Shown here piece after piece: positions 1 through 9,190 of a stretch of 64,000 nucleotides of DNA. The DNA is from Sphagnum compactum (Eukaryota > Bryophyta > Sphagnopsida > Sphagnales), in NCBI GenBank assembly GCA_965153455.1, contig OZ234498.1, forward strand, positions 12,958,001-13,022,000, given 5' to 3'. Each line of letters begins with the position of its first letter. The first letter of the stretch is position 1. Below the pieces are notes generated by a model. The model was given only the letters and a program-made list of their open reading frames with translations. It had not been told where the DNA came from and searched no databases. A program made the translations under genes and the position numbers.

Positions 1-3000
1 CGACAGCGGCCATGACATTGTCATAGACAGCCCGTTGCTCAGGGTTAAGTTGCGGCACGCGCTCATCTCGTATGGCTGCTTACGTTGCCACATCATACCT
101 GGCAATTTCGTCTGCCACCACAGCACTGGCAGGTTGGGCCGTAGGCGTCGGCAAGCCAAATGCTGCCAAGCCTTGGCTGTTGTTGAGGTGTGCCAAGTGT
201 AGCGCCAACTCCTGCAGCACCATGTCCCGGATGGCAGCATCGAGTTGCCGCGCTGGCTCTCCCTGCACGTTATAGGAGCACACACACGACATAGTGAGCA
301 TTGAGCGCCGCACAACATGCAAACCATGACCATGCAAAACCGCAAGGCAGGCTGACATGCAGAGCCATACACGGGCAGAGCTGAGCACCAACCTGGCGTG
401 CTTGATACAGAAAGTCTTCTGCCATGTCTTCCTTGAAGCGCTCCCACAGAGCTAATGGGTTTGCAACATCATTGAACACTAGCAAGGCAGCAAACAGTGC
501 CCCGAGACATGAGGCACTGGCCATGTTTGCAGCCTCTTCCATGCACTGGGCCCACTCAGCATCGTCCTGTAGTAAACCACGCTGCAGACATGCTTCTTTG
601 AAAGATGCGTGCTGCGTGGGATGTTGCAAGTGCCTGTTGGTGCATGCTAGGTCCTCAAAAGACGTAGCCCCAGGCACGTGATGTAGCAAAAGACGCAAGA
701 AGTACCTCTCCCCCTCGGAGGGTTGCACAAAATACATGCGGCCGATAGGCAGCAGACTTGGCGTCCGTGTGCGGAGTGCCCATTGCTTTTCCTTCTTTTT
801 CCATGTGGCAATGCGTGGAAAGTCATGGTAAAGCGTGTTGAAAGCCAAGCGCAATGGTGCAGATGGATTGAGATGCTCCCGTGCTGTTTTGTTAAATGCA
901 AACCATGCAGTCAAAGTTGTGTGAGGGTTCCGGTTAAGTACGGCCGCGGCATCAGTGCCCTCTTGAAACAGGATGGTCTGACGCCCTTTCAAATGCACAG
1001 TAAGCCGAACGACATTGGGGTGCTCCTTGTGCAGATCAAAGCCATACAGACGGTGGATGGCCTCAGAAGCCAACACATACCGACCGTCTTGGTAGATCTT
1101 GATCTCATCCCGCATGCATGGCTGAGCGGGCGCAACGCCATCAGGTGCAGCAGCGTCCACCGGGCCAACGTCTACCTGTGCACGGTCGTGGCCCTTGTAG
1201 ACGTACTTGTAGAGGTATTTGACAACCGCGACAGAGGTGCAGACCTCCACGTTGATGTGGCAGTTGAAGAACAGGGACAGGTACGGGTTGTAGGGCACCA
1301 CCCAACGGTTGTCAAAGGCAAACCCACCCCTGCAGCAATAGCAGCCAAACATCAATTGTTACGTGAGCGGTGCCACAGGTCAATAAACGCAAACATGGCA
1401 GCATAGTCGTGCATGTTGTCAGTCCAAATGCATGGTCCTACTACTAGCACACTTACCGTTCAAATGTGCGGCCATCATCCCGGCGGCGGTATGTTGGGTA
1501 GGAGCCGGTGGTGTCGGTGGTGTGCTCTGTGAAGGCCTTAGGGTAGCCTTTTGAACAAACACCGTCAACCATGCAAGTGCAATGTGGGTTGATGGTGCCA
1601 CAGGGGCCATGCACCATGCATCTTGTAACGACTTCAAAAAGAGTGGGGTGTGCATCCTTATCAGGCAACTCTGCAGACACCATGCGATCGTATTCATCGG
1701 GCCCTCGTGGTTTGTGATCGGAGTGCAGAATGAGCAGAATGTGTGCATGGGGCAGGCCTCTCTTCTGCCACTCAATGACATGAATGTTAGCCACCACCTC
1801 TCCAAAAACGCCCTTCTTCAAAAGCCTGTCCAGCAAATGCTGTAATTTCCCAACAAAAACACGTGTGACCAAATCAGGGCGGTCATTGGCAATCTCGCCG
1901 GGCTTCAGCGCACTGACAATCTCTTCCCACTTAGGGTTGCAGGTCATGGTGATGAACAAATTAGGCTTGCCATATTGGCGGACAATGGCCATGGAATCTT
2001 GGTACAATTGAGCCATGTGTCGGTGTCCACCAGTGAATGAAGATGGCAATACAATGAGCCTGCCCAGGTTGTCGATGTTGGCGTCGTTATTAGCAACAGC
2101 ATCAGCTACGCCACCATAAATTGCAGCACGCAAAAGGCCCTGGTTGTTGCGTATGTAAAACAGTCGTTGTGATTCCACTTTGCTGTATTGGTCAACACCC
2201 CACTCTTGATACAAACGTTTGCCATACACAAAGAGGGCATGCGATGCCGGGTTCCTATCGTGCATGTGATAGCAAGCCCACTCCCGTGCAGTGATTTTTT
2301 TGCGTTGTGCAGGTTGTGCTGGTCGTGCATCTGTTGCAACATGTTCAACATCACCTTCCTCTTCGCTGCCATCATCCTGTGGAGGTTGTGGTGGGCTGAC
2401 AGGGGCAACAGCAGCATGGGGCATGTATGGCTGCCAACCGAGCTCACCATGAGGATGGAACAACACAAAGTGCAGCGGATCGTAAGCAGGGTGCAAGTCA
2501 CTAATCCTCCATAGCTCGCCGCCGCGTGCACGCACTCTGATGTCCCTGCCTGTAACCGGCTCGTCACCGCCACCTGTGGAGGAGCACCAACATTTATGTC
2601 AACGAATGAGGAACATTGCATCAAGTGAGCGATGGCAACAAACAAACAGCACATCAGCACACGTTGCTGAAGAACCTCACCTGGCAGCAGCCCAGCCACT
2701 TCGGGCGCGGTAGGATCATTGTAGCGGCGCTTGTCAACGTTGCCGTCGACCCTGATGACAACTTCCCATTGAGGCAAGTCGTGTGCGGGCATGTCCATGA
2801 CTTGTTTGAAACGTTGCACAAATGTGTTGTGATCATGCAACATTTGTTGTAGCCCCGTCAAAGTTGGCTGATGCAAAGCAGCGCCCGTAGCACCCAAAGC
2901 TGTAAGGCGTGCTGTGACTTGTGCATCCATGGAATCAATGATGTACAGCTGGGCGAATTGTGGCACATCATGCTCGGCAGGCTGCAAAGGCCCCAGCAAG

Positions 3001-3911
3001 TGATGCACAGCCCCTTTGATGGCAATCATGTTGATCCCTTGTTCCGGGGAATGGATGTGTAGGCCCGTTGAGGCCATCTGCAATGCAGAGTTGTATGCAC
3101 GAATGTTCAACCTGAAATCCTTAGTGGTAGGTGACAAAGGCTGGTGCTCACTGGGCACACTAGTGAGCAAATCTCTGAGTGGCTGAGGTGCAGGGGCGGG
3201 GAAAGCATTGCTCAACCCAGACATCTTGCCACCGCCGCAACACAAAGTGGTGCGCTTTTTCTCGTGCTGAAAGCGGAGTGCATTGTAGTGTGTGCACTTA
3301 TGTGACATGGCACCCAATGAGTGTACCACCAACCCCTCCACCTCATCCGCAGTGTGCAGGGCTTGCTTCCCAGCTCGCCGGGCACGAGCCCCTCGCCTCG
3401 CTGCTTGTCGCTGGTTAGAAGGCTCGGCTACCCTGGCAGCACGCATGGCAGAGGCATCTCGTTCGCTAACTGCCTGCTGGTGTTCAGCAAGTTGGGCTGC
3501 CCTGGCAACACGCTTGGCAGAGGCATCCCATTCCTTGACTGCCTATTGCTGTTCAGCAGACTGGGCTGCCTTAGCAGCACGCCTGGCAGAGGCATCCCGT
3601 TCCCTGACTACCTGTTGTTGTTCAACAGACTGGGCTGCCCTGGCAGCACGCTTGGCAGAGGCATCTCGTTCCCTGATTGCCTGTTGTTGTTCAGCAGACT
3701 GGGTTGCCTTAGCAGCACGCCTGGCAGAGGCATCCCGTTCCCTGACTGCCTGTTGTTGTTCAACAGACTGGGCTGCCCTGGCAGCACGCTTGGCAGAGGC
3801 ATCCCGTTCCCTGACTGCCTGTTGTTGTTCAGCAGACTGGGCTGCCCTGGCAGCACGCCTGGCAGAGGCATCTCGTTCCCTGACTGCCTGCTGCTGTTCA
3901 GCACTCTGCAT
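1..3911 (-). pseudogene. Helitron Rep/helicase gene, decayed, left end cut by window
   Basis: Rolling-circle transposon protein (HUH nuclease plus helicase). Four exons join in phase through GT-AG introns: 3911-2681, 2573-1457, 1329-393 and 262 to beyond the edge; introns 2574-2680, 1330-1456, 263-392. After an N-terminal repeat tract comes a cysteine-rich stretch (LCCGGGKM) and the Helitron N-terminal domain (FVQRFKQ, VIRVDGNVDKRRYN, ISDLHPAYDPLHFVLFHPHG). The Rep core follows: FITMTCNPKW, the HUH motif GLPHAHILL (HAH near 1741-1749), and the two-tyrosine motif KYLYKYVYKGHDRA (near 1191-1223). The last visible exon ends in LNPEQRAVYDNVMAAV, the usual lead-in to the PIF1-type helicase, which lies outside the window. 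Two in-frame stops, TAG 3543-3545 (a CAG-to-TAG change inside a repeat) and TAA 80-82, mark it as a relic, though the rest is well preserved, so it is fairly young. Family assignment is confident; the start at 3911 (alternative 3941) is a guess. Confidence 0.9.
3428..3910 (-). repeat. 69-bp tandem repeats in the Helitron N-terminus
   Basis: About seven copies of a 69-bp in-frame unit encode 23 residues of the pattern SAEQQQAVRERDASA then (R/K)RAARAAQ, with a degenerate eighth copy at the low-coordinate end. Successive copies alternate ARRAAKA with AKRAARA and alternate SAEQQQ with SVEQQQ, so a 138-bp dimer is the higher-order unit (compare 3551-3688 with 3689-3826). The product would be a charged, Gln/Ala-rich helix. 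Confidence 0.85.
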
Positions 3912-3959
3912 TGTACACAAAGTCCGGGAACCATGACACACCTAAGCCACACCCATTAT

Positions 3960-4135
3960 GTGTGTGAAGCTCCACCCGACAACCCCCTCTTCCTCCTCCT
4001 CCTTGCCTCCTGCATTGCTGCAACCCACATCAATTCTTTTTCTCTTTCCTTCCTTCCTTCCTTCTTTCCTTACTGCATTGCCACAACCAACAACATCAAT
4101 TCTTCTTGACAACCCATTACCAGATGTCTGATTCT
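3960..4135. repeat. pyrimidine-rich low-complexity stretch with a short direct repeat
   Basis: Runs of TCCTCC and CTTCCTTCC, with the segment ACATCAATTCTT occurring twice (about 4027 and 4092). It lies just upstream of the Helitron gene. I see no coding signal, and 4135-4440 also shows nothing recognisable. Confidence 0.5.
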
Positions 4136-4460
4136 TGACCTACTTCTTATAACAGATTTGATTTTTTGATTCTTGAGCAAGTCTTACAGATAGATTGCAA
4201 TGCAATATGTGTTATGAAAGCTGTAGTCATAGATCAACTTACAGAAGCCAAATCAAGCAGAAGCCAAATCAAGCTTAGCAAGCTCAACAGGATCAGCCTC
4301 ACTCAAGAGATGATGCAAATGTATCTTCACCATATATGAATGAAGAAGAAATGGGTCCCAAAAGATTCTGACCAAAAAACAAATTCTGATATAATAATAC
4401 TTGTGGCAGTCTCTTGTGAATGGTCGCAGCCAGAACGACAATTGGGTGCAGTGCCTTAAT

Positions 4461-4980
4461 TGGGTGCCCATGACCTTCGGACACTGTGAAGTCCCCCGGT
4501 TTCTTTGAAAAGGGCGGAGAAAAAAAAAAGAAAAAACCCTGGTATTAACCCTGGGCAGCCCGCCGGAAAAGGGCGGAAAAAAACAAAAAAAAAAAACCCT
4601 GGTATTAACCCTGGGCAGCCCGCCGGAAAAGGGCGGGGAAAAAAAAAAAAAAACCCTGGTATTAACCCTGGGCAGGTCCGGCGCCTACATAACGAACCCG
4701 CCGGAAAAGGGCGAAGAAAAAAAACCCTGGGTTTAACCCTGGGCAGCCCGCCGAAAAAGGGCGGGGAAAAAAAAAAAAAAAACCCTGGTATTAACCCTAG
4801 GCAGGTCCGGCGCCTACACAGCGAAAAAAAAAAAAAAAACCCTGGTATTAACCCTGGGCAGGTCCGGCGCCTACACAGCGAAAAAAAAAAACCCTGGGCA
4901 GCCCGCCGGAAAAGGGCGGAAAAAATATTTAGTGGGTGCCCGTGACCTTCGGACACTGTGAAGTCCCCTGGTTTCTTTAA
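4461..4980. repeat. poly(A)-interrupted two-type satellite array with 48-bp flanking direct repeats
   Basis: Seven units each carry a run of about 8-17 A followed by CCCTGGTATTAACCCTGGG or a truncated form. Two linkers precede the A-runs: type A reads CCCGCCGGAAAAGGGCGG, itself a partial hairpin, and type B reads GTCCGGCGCCTACACAGCG. The array is bounded by 4461-4508 and 4933-4980, which match at 45 of 48 positions (TGACCTTCGGACACTGTGAA in both). On the opposite strand every unit ends in a T-run that could act as a Pol III terminator. The long open frame across the array is an artefact of the repeats. No known family recognised. Confidence 0.8.
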
Positions 4981-5060
4981 ACCAAGAGGGACACACAAAG
5001 GCGCAAAGCAGCCTTTTTTTTTTTTTTTAAAATTTCCCAATGAAAACATACATGGTGAAC

Positions 5061-5170
5061 AAATCTGGCTATAAACCAAAATATGAAGTACACAACTTTA
5101 ATCATCCTTCTATATTTTTGGCTATAGACTAAAAACCAAATCAAAAAAATCTGGCAAATTTTACTAAATT
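5061..5170. repeat. copy of the dispersed TAGCCAAATTTGGCTA repeat family
   Basis: CTGGCTATAAACCAAAATAT through CCTTCTATATTTTTGGCTA matches the segment at 54211-54320 closely and the reverse strand of 42290-42366. Only half of the 16-bp palindromic core survives here. Confidence 0.55.
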
Positions 5171-5900
5171 TTTCCCCTCACTTTTGGCTATTGAAAACAC
5201 TTTTAAAATCATTTGAATTTTTGAATTTCGCCATCAAGGAAAAGGCTGCTTGGAACCCATGTTTCTTAAGAGAGAGAGTTTTGTGAGGGTTCTGGGGCCG
5301 ATCACCAACAAATTTTTGAAACTCTTTAGTTTGCAACAATGGATATCGGGTTGCAAATTGAGGACTGGACTTCTTCATGTGGGATATGTTCCAAATTGGC
5401 CACTAAAGGCCGGAAAATAGATCCCTGGACATCCCTTTTTGTTTTTTTTTTTTTTTTTTTGGTGGTGGGTTTTGGTTGACACAATTTGTCATGGGCGGAA
5501 AAAACAGACAGGCCGGAAACAACAATAAACTTAGCCCTTGCATTTCAGTCCTGTACAGGCCCAAATTTCCAGGCTTGTGGTGTTTATTTTAGACCCAACA
5601 GCGATTCCGAGAGCCACCCCAGTCCTTCCTTGATTGGAAAGCCGGCCTTCGACGAAATCTAGGAGGAGACTACAATGGGGTTATCTATCTTGGAATTGTC
5701 CAAAGCTTGATTATTATTATTATTATTATTATTTTGGGTGATGGACCAATCATGGATGCCCCCATCACAGAAGGAAACAAAATAAAATTGAACTTTGGGG
5801 GTCCAATTATGTGCAACTAATTAATACTGAAAAGGGCTTTGTGGGGGTTTTTTTTTTTTTTTTTTTCTATTGTGTCATTTTGACTCCTTGATTCTAACTT
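5171..5900. other. intergenic stretch with simple repeats
   Basis: Contains a T-run near 5440-5460, an ATT trinucleotide run near 5710-5733 and a T-run near 5850-5866. No supported coding sequence; GATGGACCAATCATGGATG (about 5742) has a reverse-strand partial match near 41670. Confidence 0.4.
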
Positions 5901-5902
5901 AG

Positions 5903-6110
5903 GTGCTGCTCAAGGCAAGCCAGTTTCATTCAAGTGGGATCCACAGTACTCTACGCTGAAGGCAGTCTTCTGAAGTTGCTGGCTAAGCTCAACACAAATG
6001 AGATTAGTAATAATCTTCACCCGGAACCAGTTCTTGTCATGTCATGGATGGACAGACAGACCAAGCAAGTCTTGGAAATAGCTGCTGACGGGTTTCATGG
6101 TTGGGTATGA
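5903..6110 (+). other. candidate exon, unidentified
   Basis: After a possible acceptor (AACTTAG) the plus strand stays open for 68 codons and reads like protein: VGSTVLYAEGSLLKLLAKLN, then NLHPEPVLVMSWMDRQTKQV, then a TGA at 6108-6110. A second plus-strand stretch at about 6322-6412 (TLLESIANASKLAEDPNAGG) ends at a good donor, GTGAGT. The two flank the foldback at 6205-6305 and could be scraps of one gene. I do not recognise the family, and both may be pseudogene remnants. Confidence 0.25.
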
Positions 6111-6204
6111 GTAGGGTGCCCACATGACTGACATTTTGCTTTGAAAAATATTTGTAATCAGCTTGTCAATATCTGCTGACTCTTCAAAGTTTCAAGGAGG
6201 GATC

Positions 6205-6305
6205 CAACTTTGCATATTCCTTTATGAGTTCAAAGTGTTGGAGCAAAGTCTCCTGAATGATCTTCTCTCCAACACTTTGAACTCATAAAGGCATATGCAA
6301 AGTTG
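6205..6305. repeat. near-perfect foldback, 39-bp arms with 23-nt loop
   Basis: Left arm 6205-6243 and right arm 6267-6305 are reverse complements with a single mismatch (T versus G, in GCATATTCC against GCATATGCC). The inner ends read TTCAAAGTGTTGGAG and CTCCAACACTTTGAA. Size and pairing would suit a young MIRNA-type hairpin or a tiny foldback transposon; no known plant microRNA sequence was recognised in the arms. Confidence 0.8.
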
Positions 6306-6589
6306 ATGTAACTTTGTTGGAGTCCATAGCTAACGCCTCCAAATTGGCTGAAGATCCAAATGCTGGAGGTGCGTGCAAACTTGGTACACATCATCATGGA
6401 TGGCACTTGGGTGAGTAAAAACATTTCTGGACACTGACACTTTAAAACTGCCATACCCAAATGAACAGCTAGTTCACTTTGGCATCCCAAGTGGAATTTC
6501 TTCAGTTTAGTAAAAGCCTGCATATAGCAATGGTTCGTTGCAGGAATGAAATCACAGTGAAAATAGCTCATATTATACAGAGGACTTAC

Positions 6590-7516
6590 TTGAGTTTAGA
6601 AAATGGTCGACTGGAAACTTCCTCATCCTGTGACTGGGGACTGGAACTTGGTGATTTGAGTGCCTCGCCTGGAAGAACCTGTCACCACCAGAAGGAGCAC
6701 ATTCCTTCCCTTCCATCAGGCTACTATTACTGCTACTATTACTACTACTATTAGTCTTGTGGGCAACAACTCCCTGAATCCAAAAGATCTACACACTGCA
6801 CATCATCAAGCAAATCTACACAGAAATCTATCAATCAAAGCAGAGACCAAGAAGAGAACAAAAGAAGAATAAACACAAGCTTACATACATGAACTGCGCG
6901 CACATGGAAAGTTGGCCGATTCTCTAGATCCTTTGCATTTTGGAGCAAGGACTTGTGGGTTAACACATCTTCTGCTCTCTCTGCGTTTACATCCAACGCA
7001 TATCTGCAGGAGGGCATACAGCAGCAAGAGTGTAGCAGTGATTGCTTGGTTCTCGTGAGCAGCAGCAATGACACCCACCACTACACCCAAGCTCTCCAAA
7101 ATGTAACCCTATACCCATCTCTCTCTCTCTCTCTCTCTGAATTTCCACCCATCCAAGATATTCACACACGCGCGCACACTGTGTGTGTGTGTCTCTCTCT
7201 TTCTCTCTCTGAATTTCCACCCACCCAAGATCTTCACACATCCCCTCTCTCTCTCTGTGTCTGTAACCTTGAATTTCTAGCAGGCACCCAAGATCTTGAC
7301 ACATGCGAATTTGCAAAGGGAACCCAGAAAGGGCGGCGGCAGAAACAGGAAGGAAGAGAGAACCCAGACCTGGTAGGAAGCTGATTGAAATGCGCAAGAA
7401 GCTCGTCCGCGAAACCGGGTTGGTCCACCACCGGATTCCCCCTCTTCTTCAACGCTGATCACATCTAGATAAAATTGTTGCGGTCGCCATTCGTCGTCCT
7501 CCTCCTCCTCTTCCAT
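6590..7516 (-). CDS. candidate gene, first three exons, unknown product
   Basis: Three minus-strand exons join in phase with GT-AG sites. Exon 7516-7370 starts [18 protein letters not shown] and ends at CAG|GTCTGG. Exon 6951-6889 reads [20 protein letters not shown]. Exon 6678-6590 reads [20 protein letters not shown] and ends in phase 2 at GTAAGT. The protein starts acidic, then is serine-rich. I could not find a following exon in phase; the open frame at 6571-6230 looks coding but does not join. The family is not recognised, so it could be a real short gene with exons I missed, or a pseudogene. Confidence 0.35.
7117..7260. repeat. CT and GT microsatellites with a repeated 20-bp phrase
   Basis: CTCTCT tracts alternate with GTGTGT, and the phrase CTGAATTTCCACCCA occurs twice (about 7137 and 7209), with a weaker third match (TTGAATTTCTAGCAGGCACC) near 7270. 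It would lie inside the first intron of the candidate minus-strand gene. Confidence 0.6.
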
Positions 7517-7539
7517 CTAGGGACTTCGATTTCAAGACC

Positions 7540-7622
7540 TGGTCCTGTCCGTCCGTCGAGGTCCTGAAACCAAGATCGGCACCTGGACGGACAGACAGAC
7601 GGACAGACGGACAGACACACTG
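7540..7622. repeat. GGAC/GTCC tetranucleotide runs in inverted orientation
   Basis: CTGTCCGTCCGTCGAGGTCC and a GGACGGACAGACAGACGGAC run face each other across about 25 bp and could pair. Confidence 0.55.
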
Positions 7623-7629
7623 TTGTAAT

Positions 7630-8990
7630 TATATATAAGATAGATCAAGAGCCCTTACCCACCATTTCTTTCTTCGAAAAAGAGAGAACCACACTCACCT
7701 TGGTCCCATACATGAGTCCAAAATGGGTCACTAGCCCTTAGATCCTCAAACATGGTAACCATAAAATTTCCTTCTGTATGTATCATATCTACCCATCAGT
7801 GGTTTTTAAAAAAAATCTCTTGGCAAAAACATTCACTATTTTTTGACAAAGAAATTGAGAAAATTTTGGAATTTTTTTGTTTTTCTAGTGTAATTTCAAT
7901 TAATTTTTCTTTTTATTTCTGGGTAAAATCTCACCAAAATTTTGATACCGAAAAGATGAAAAGAAAAGAAAAGAAAAACACTGCTACCCATATTTCTACT
8001 CTAGACTGTAGACAGTAAATAAATTTTTTTTAATAAAAATTATCTTCATAAAAATTAACATAACAAGATTTAACATGAGAAAAATTTCACAAGATAAAAA
8101 ATTTAAATCTTGTTATGTTAATAATTTAAAAATTTAAAATTTAAATTATCTTGTTATGTTACCTACTTGCTATGTTATGTGTGCTTTTGAATTGGGATAC
8201 AAGGTACATAACAAAAACCATTCAATGCATCATACCCACTCACAGACCTTTGCTACAGGGACCATGACCTAATTCTGTGATGACAGCCAAACAACTTTGG
8301 TACCAACTCTGCTGGAAAATTGTGACTAAGTATATAATATATGCACATGGGCTCATTAGAGATGCAAAGCTAAATTACCAGAATTTAAACCTTTTTTAGA
8401 CTTGTCCAGAAATGAGCCTTCAACCCTAAATATAAGCTCTGAACACAAGCTACATACATAAATCTCCAATGGCTCCTGAGATGAGATGAGCTCCACAAGT
8501 AGTGAGTGATGCTCCATTAATACCCACCACCATCATCACCATGTTCACATATGAACTTAAAACAAGGCATCACAACACATGCTGGCCCTGCCACTAGATA
8601 AGATGTTGTACATCTTGCTACTGTGTCCACACTTTGAACACCCAAAAAAAATCCCATTCCAATCTAAACAGTCTAAACACTTTCACCAAAGAAACCAGTT
8701 CACCTAATGTGAAACCGGTTCTAATCTTTACATCCCCTTCCTTATTACAGGCCAGAGTGAACCAACAACCACCAGCACACCATCCATCCATCCATCCATC
8801 CATCCATTGGAAGCCCATTATGCTTTCATTACTTGATGGAACCCTAACTCAGTTGGCATCGGGTTTCAATTCAGTAGTGTATATCCTGTGAAAGATGGGT
8901 CCTGTAAGGAATGTGGGGTAAGAAAATAGGTGGTCAATAGGTAAGGAGTAGTAAGTGCTTAGTAGATGGATGCTTCAAAACATAAGGGCT
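7630..8990. other. intergenic, AT-rich, no gene seen
   Basis: Holds AAATTTAAAT-type runs near 8030-8150 and a CATC tetranucleotide run near 8780-8808. Short open frames here show no family resemblance. Confidence 0.4.
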
Positions 8991-8995
8991 ATCGT

Positions 8996-9190
8996 GGGTT
9001 GTTAGTAGGTAGGTAGTAAAAATGGCAAGGGAGCTTGAACCCAATGGAAAAGTGTTTCATGTCCACCCACCATCCATCCTTTTGGTGGCTAATGGGTTGT
9101 TAGTAGGTAGGTAGTAAAAATGGCAAGGGAGTTTGAACCCAATGGAAAAGTGTTTCATGTCCACCCACCATCCATCCTTTTGGTTGCTAT
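8996..9190. repeat. 98-bp tandem duplication
   Basis: Copies 8996-9093 and 9094-9190 are nearly identical, each opening with GGGTTGTTAGTAGGTAGGTA and containing GTTTCATGTCCACCCACC. The GTAGGTAGGTAG motif also appears near 31245-31300 and 46690, so it may belong to a wider simple-repeat background. Confidence 0.8.

Noticed and set aside
3321-4109. Plus-strand 262- and 214-codon frames
   Set aside because: Shadows of the Helitron N-terminal repeats, which make good sense only on the minus strand.
4456-5079. 207-codon and 146-codon open frames across the satellite array
   Set aside because: They are repeat artefacts (translated poly(A) and linker units) present on both strands.
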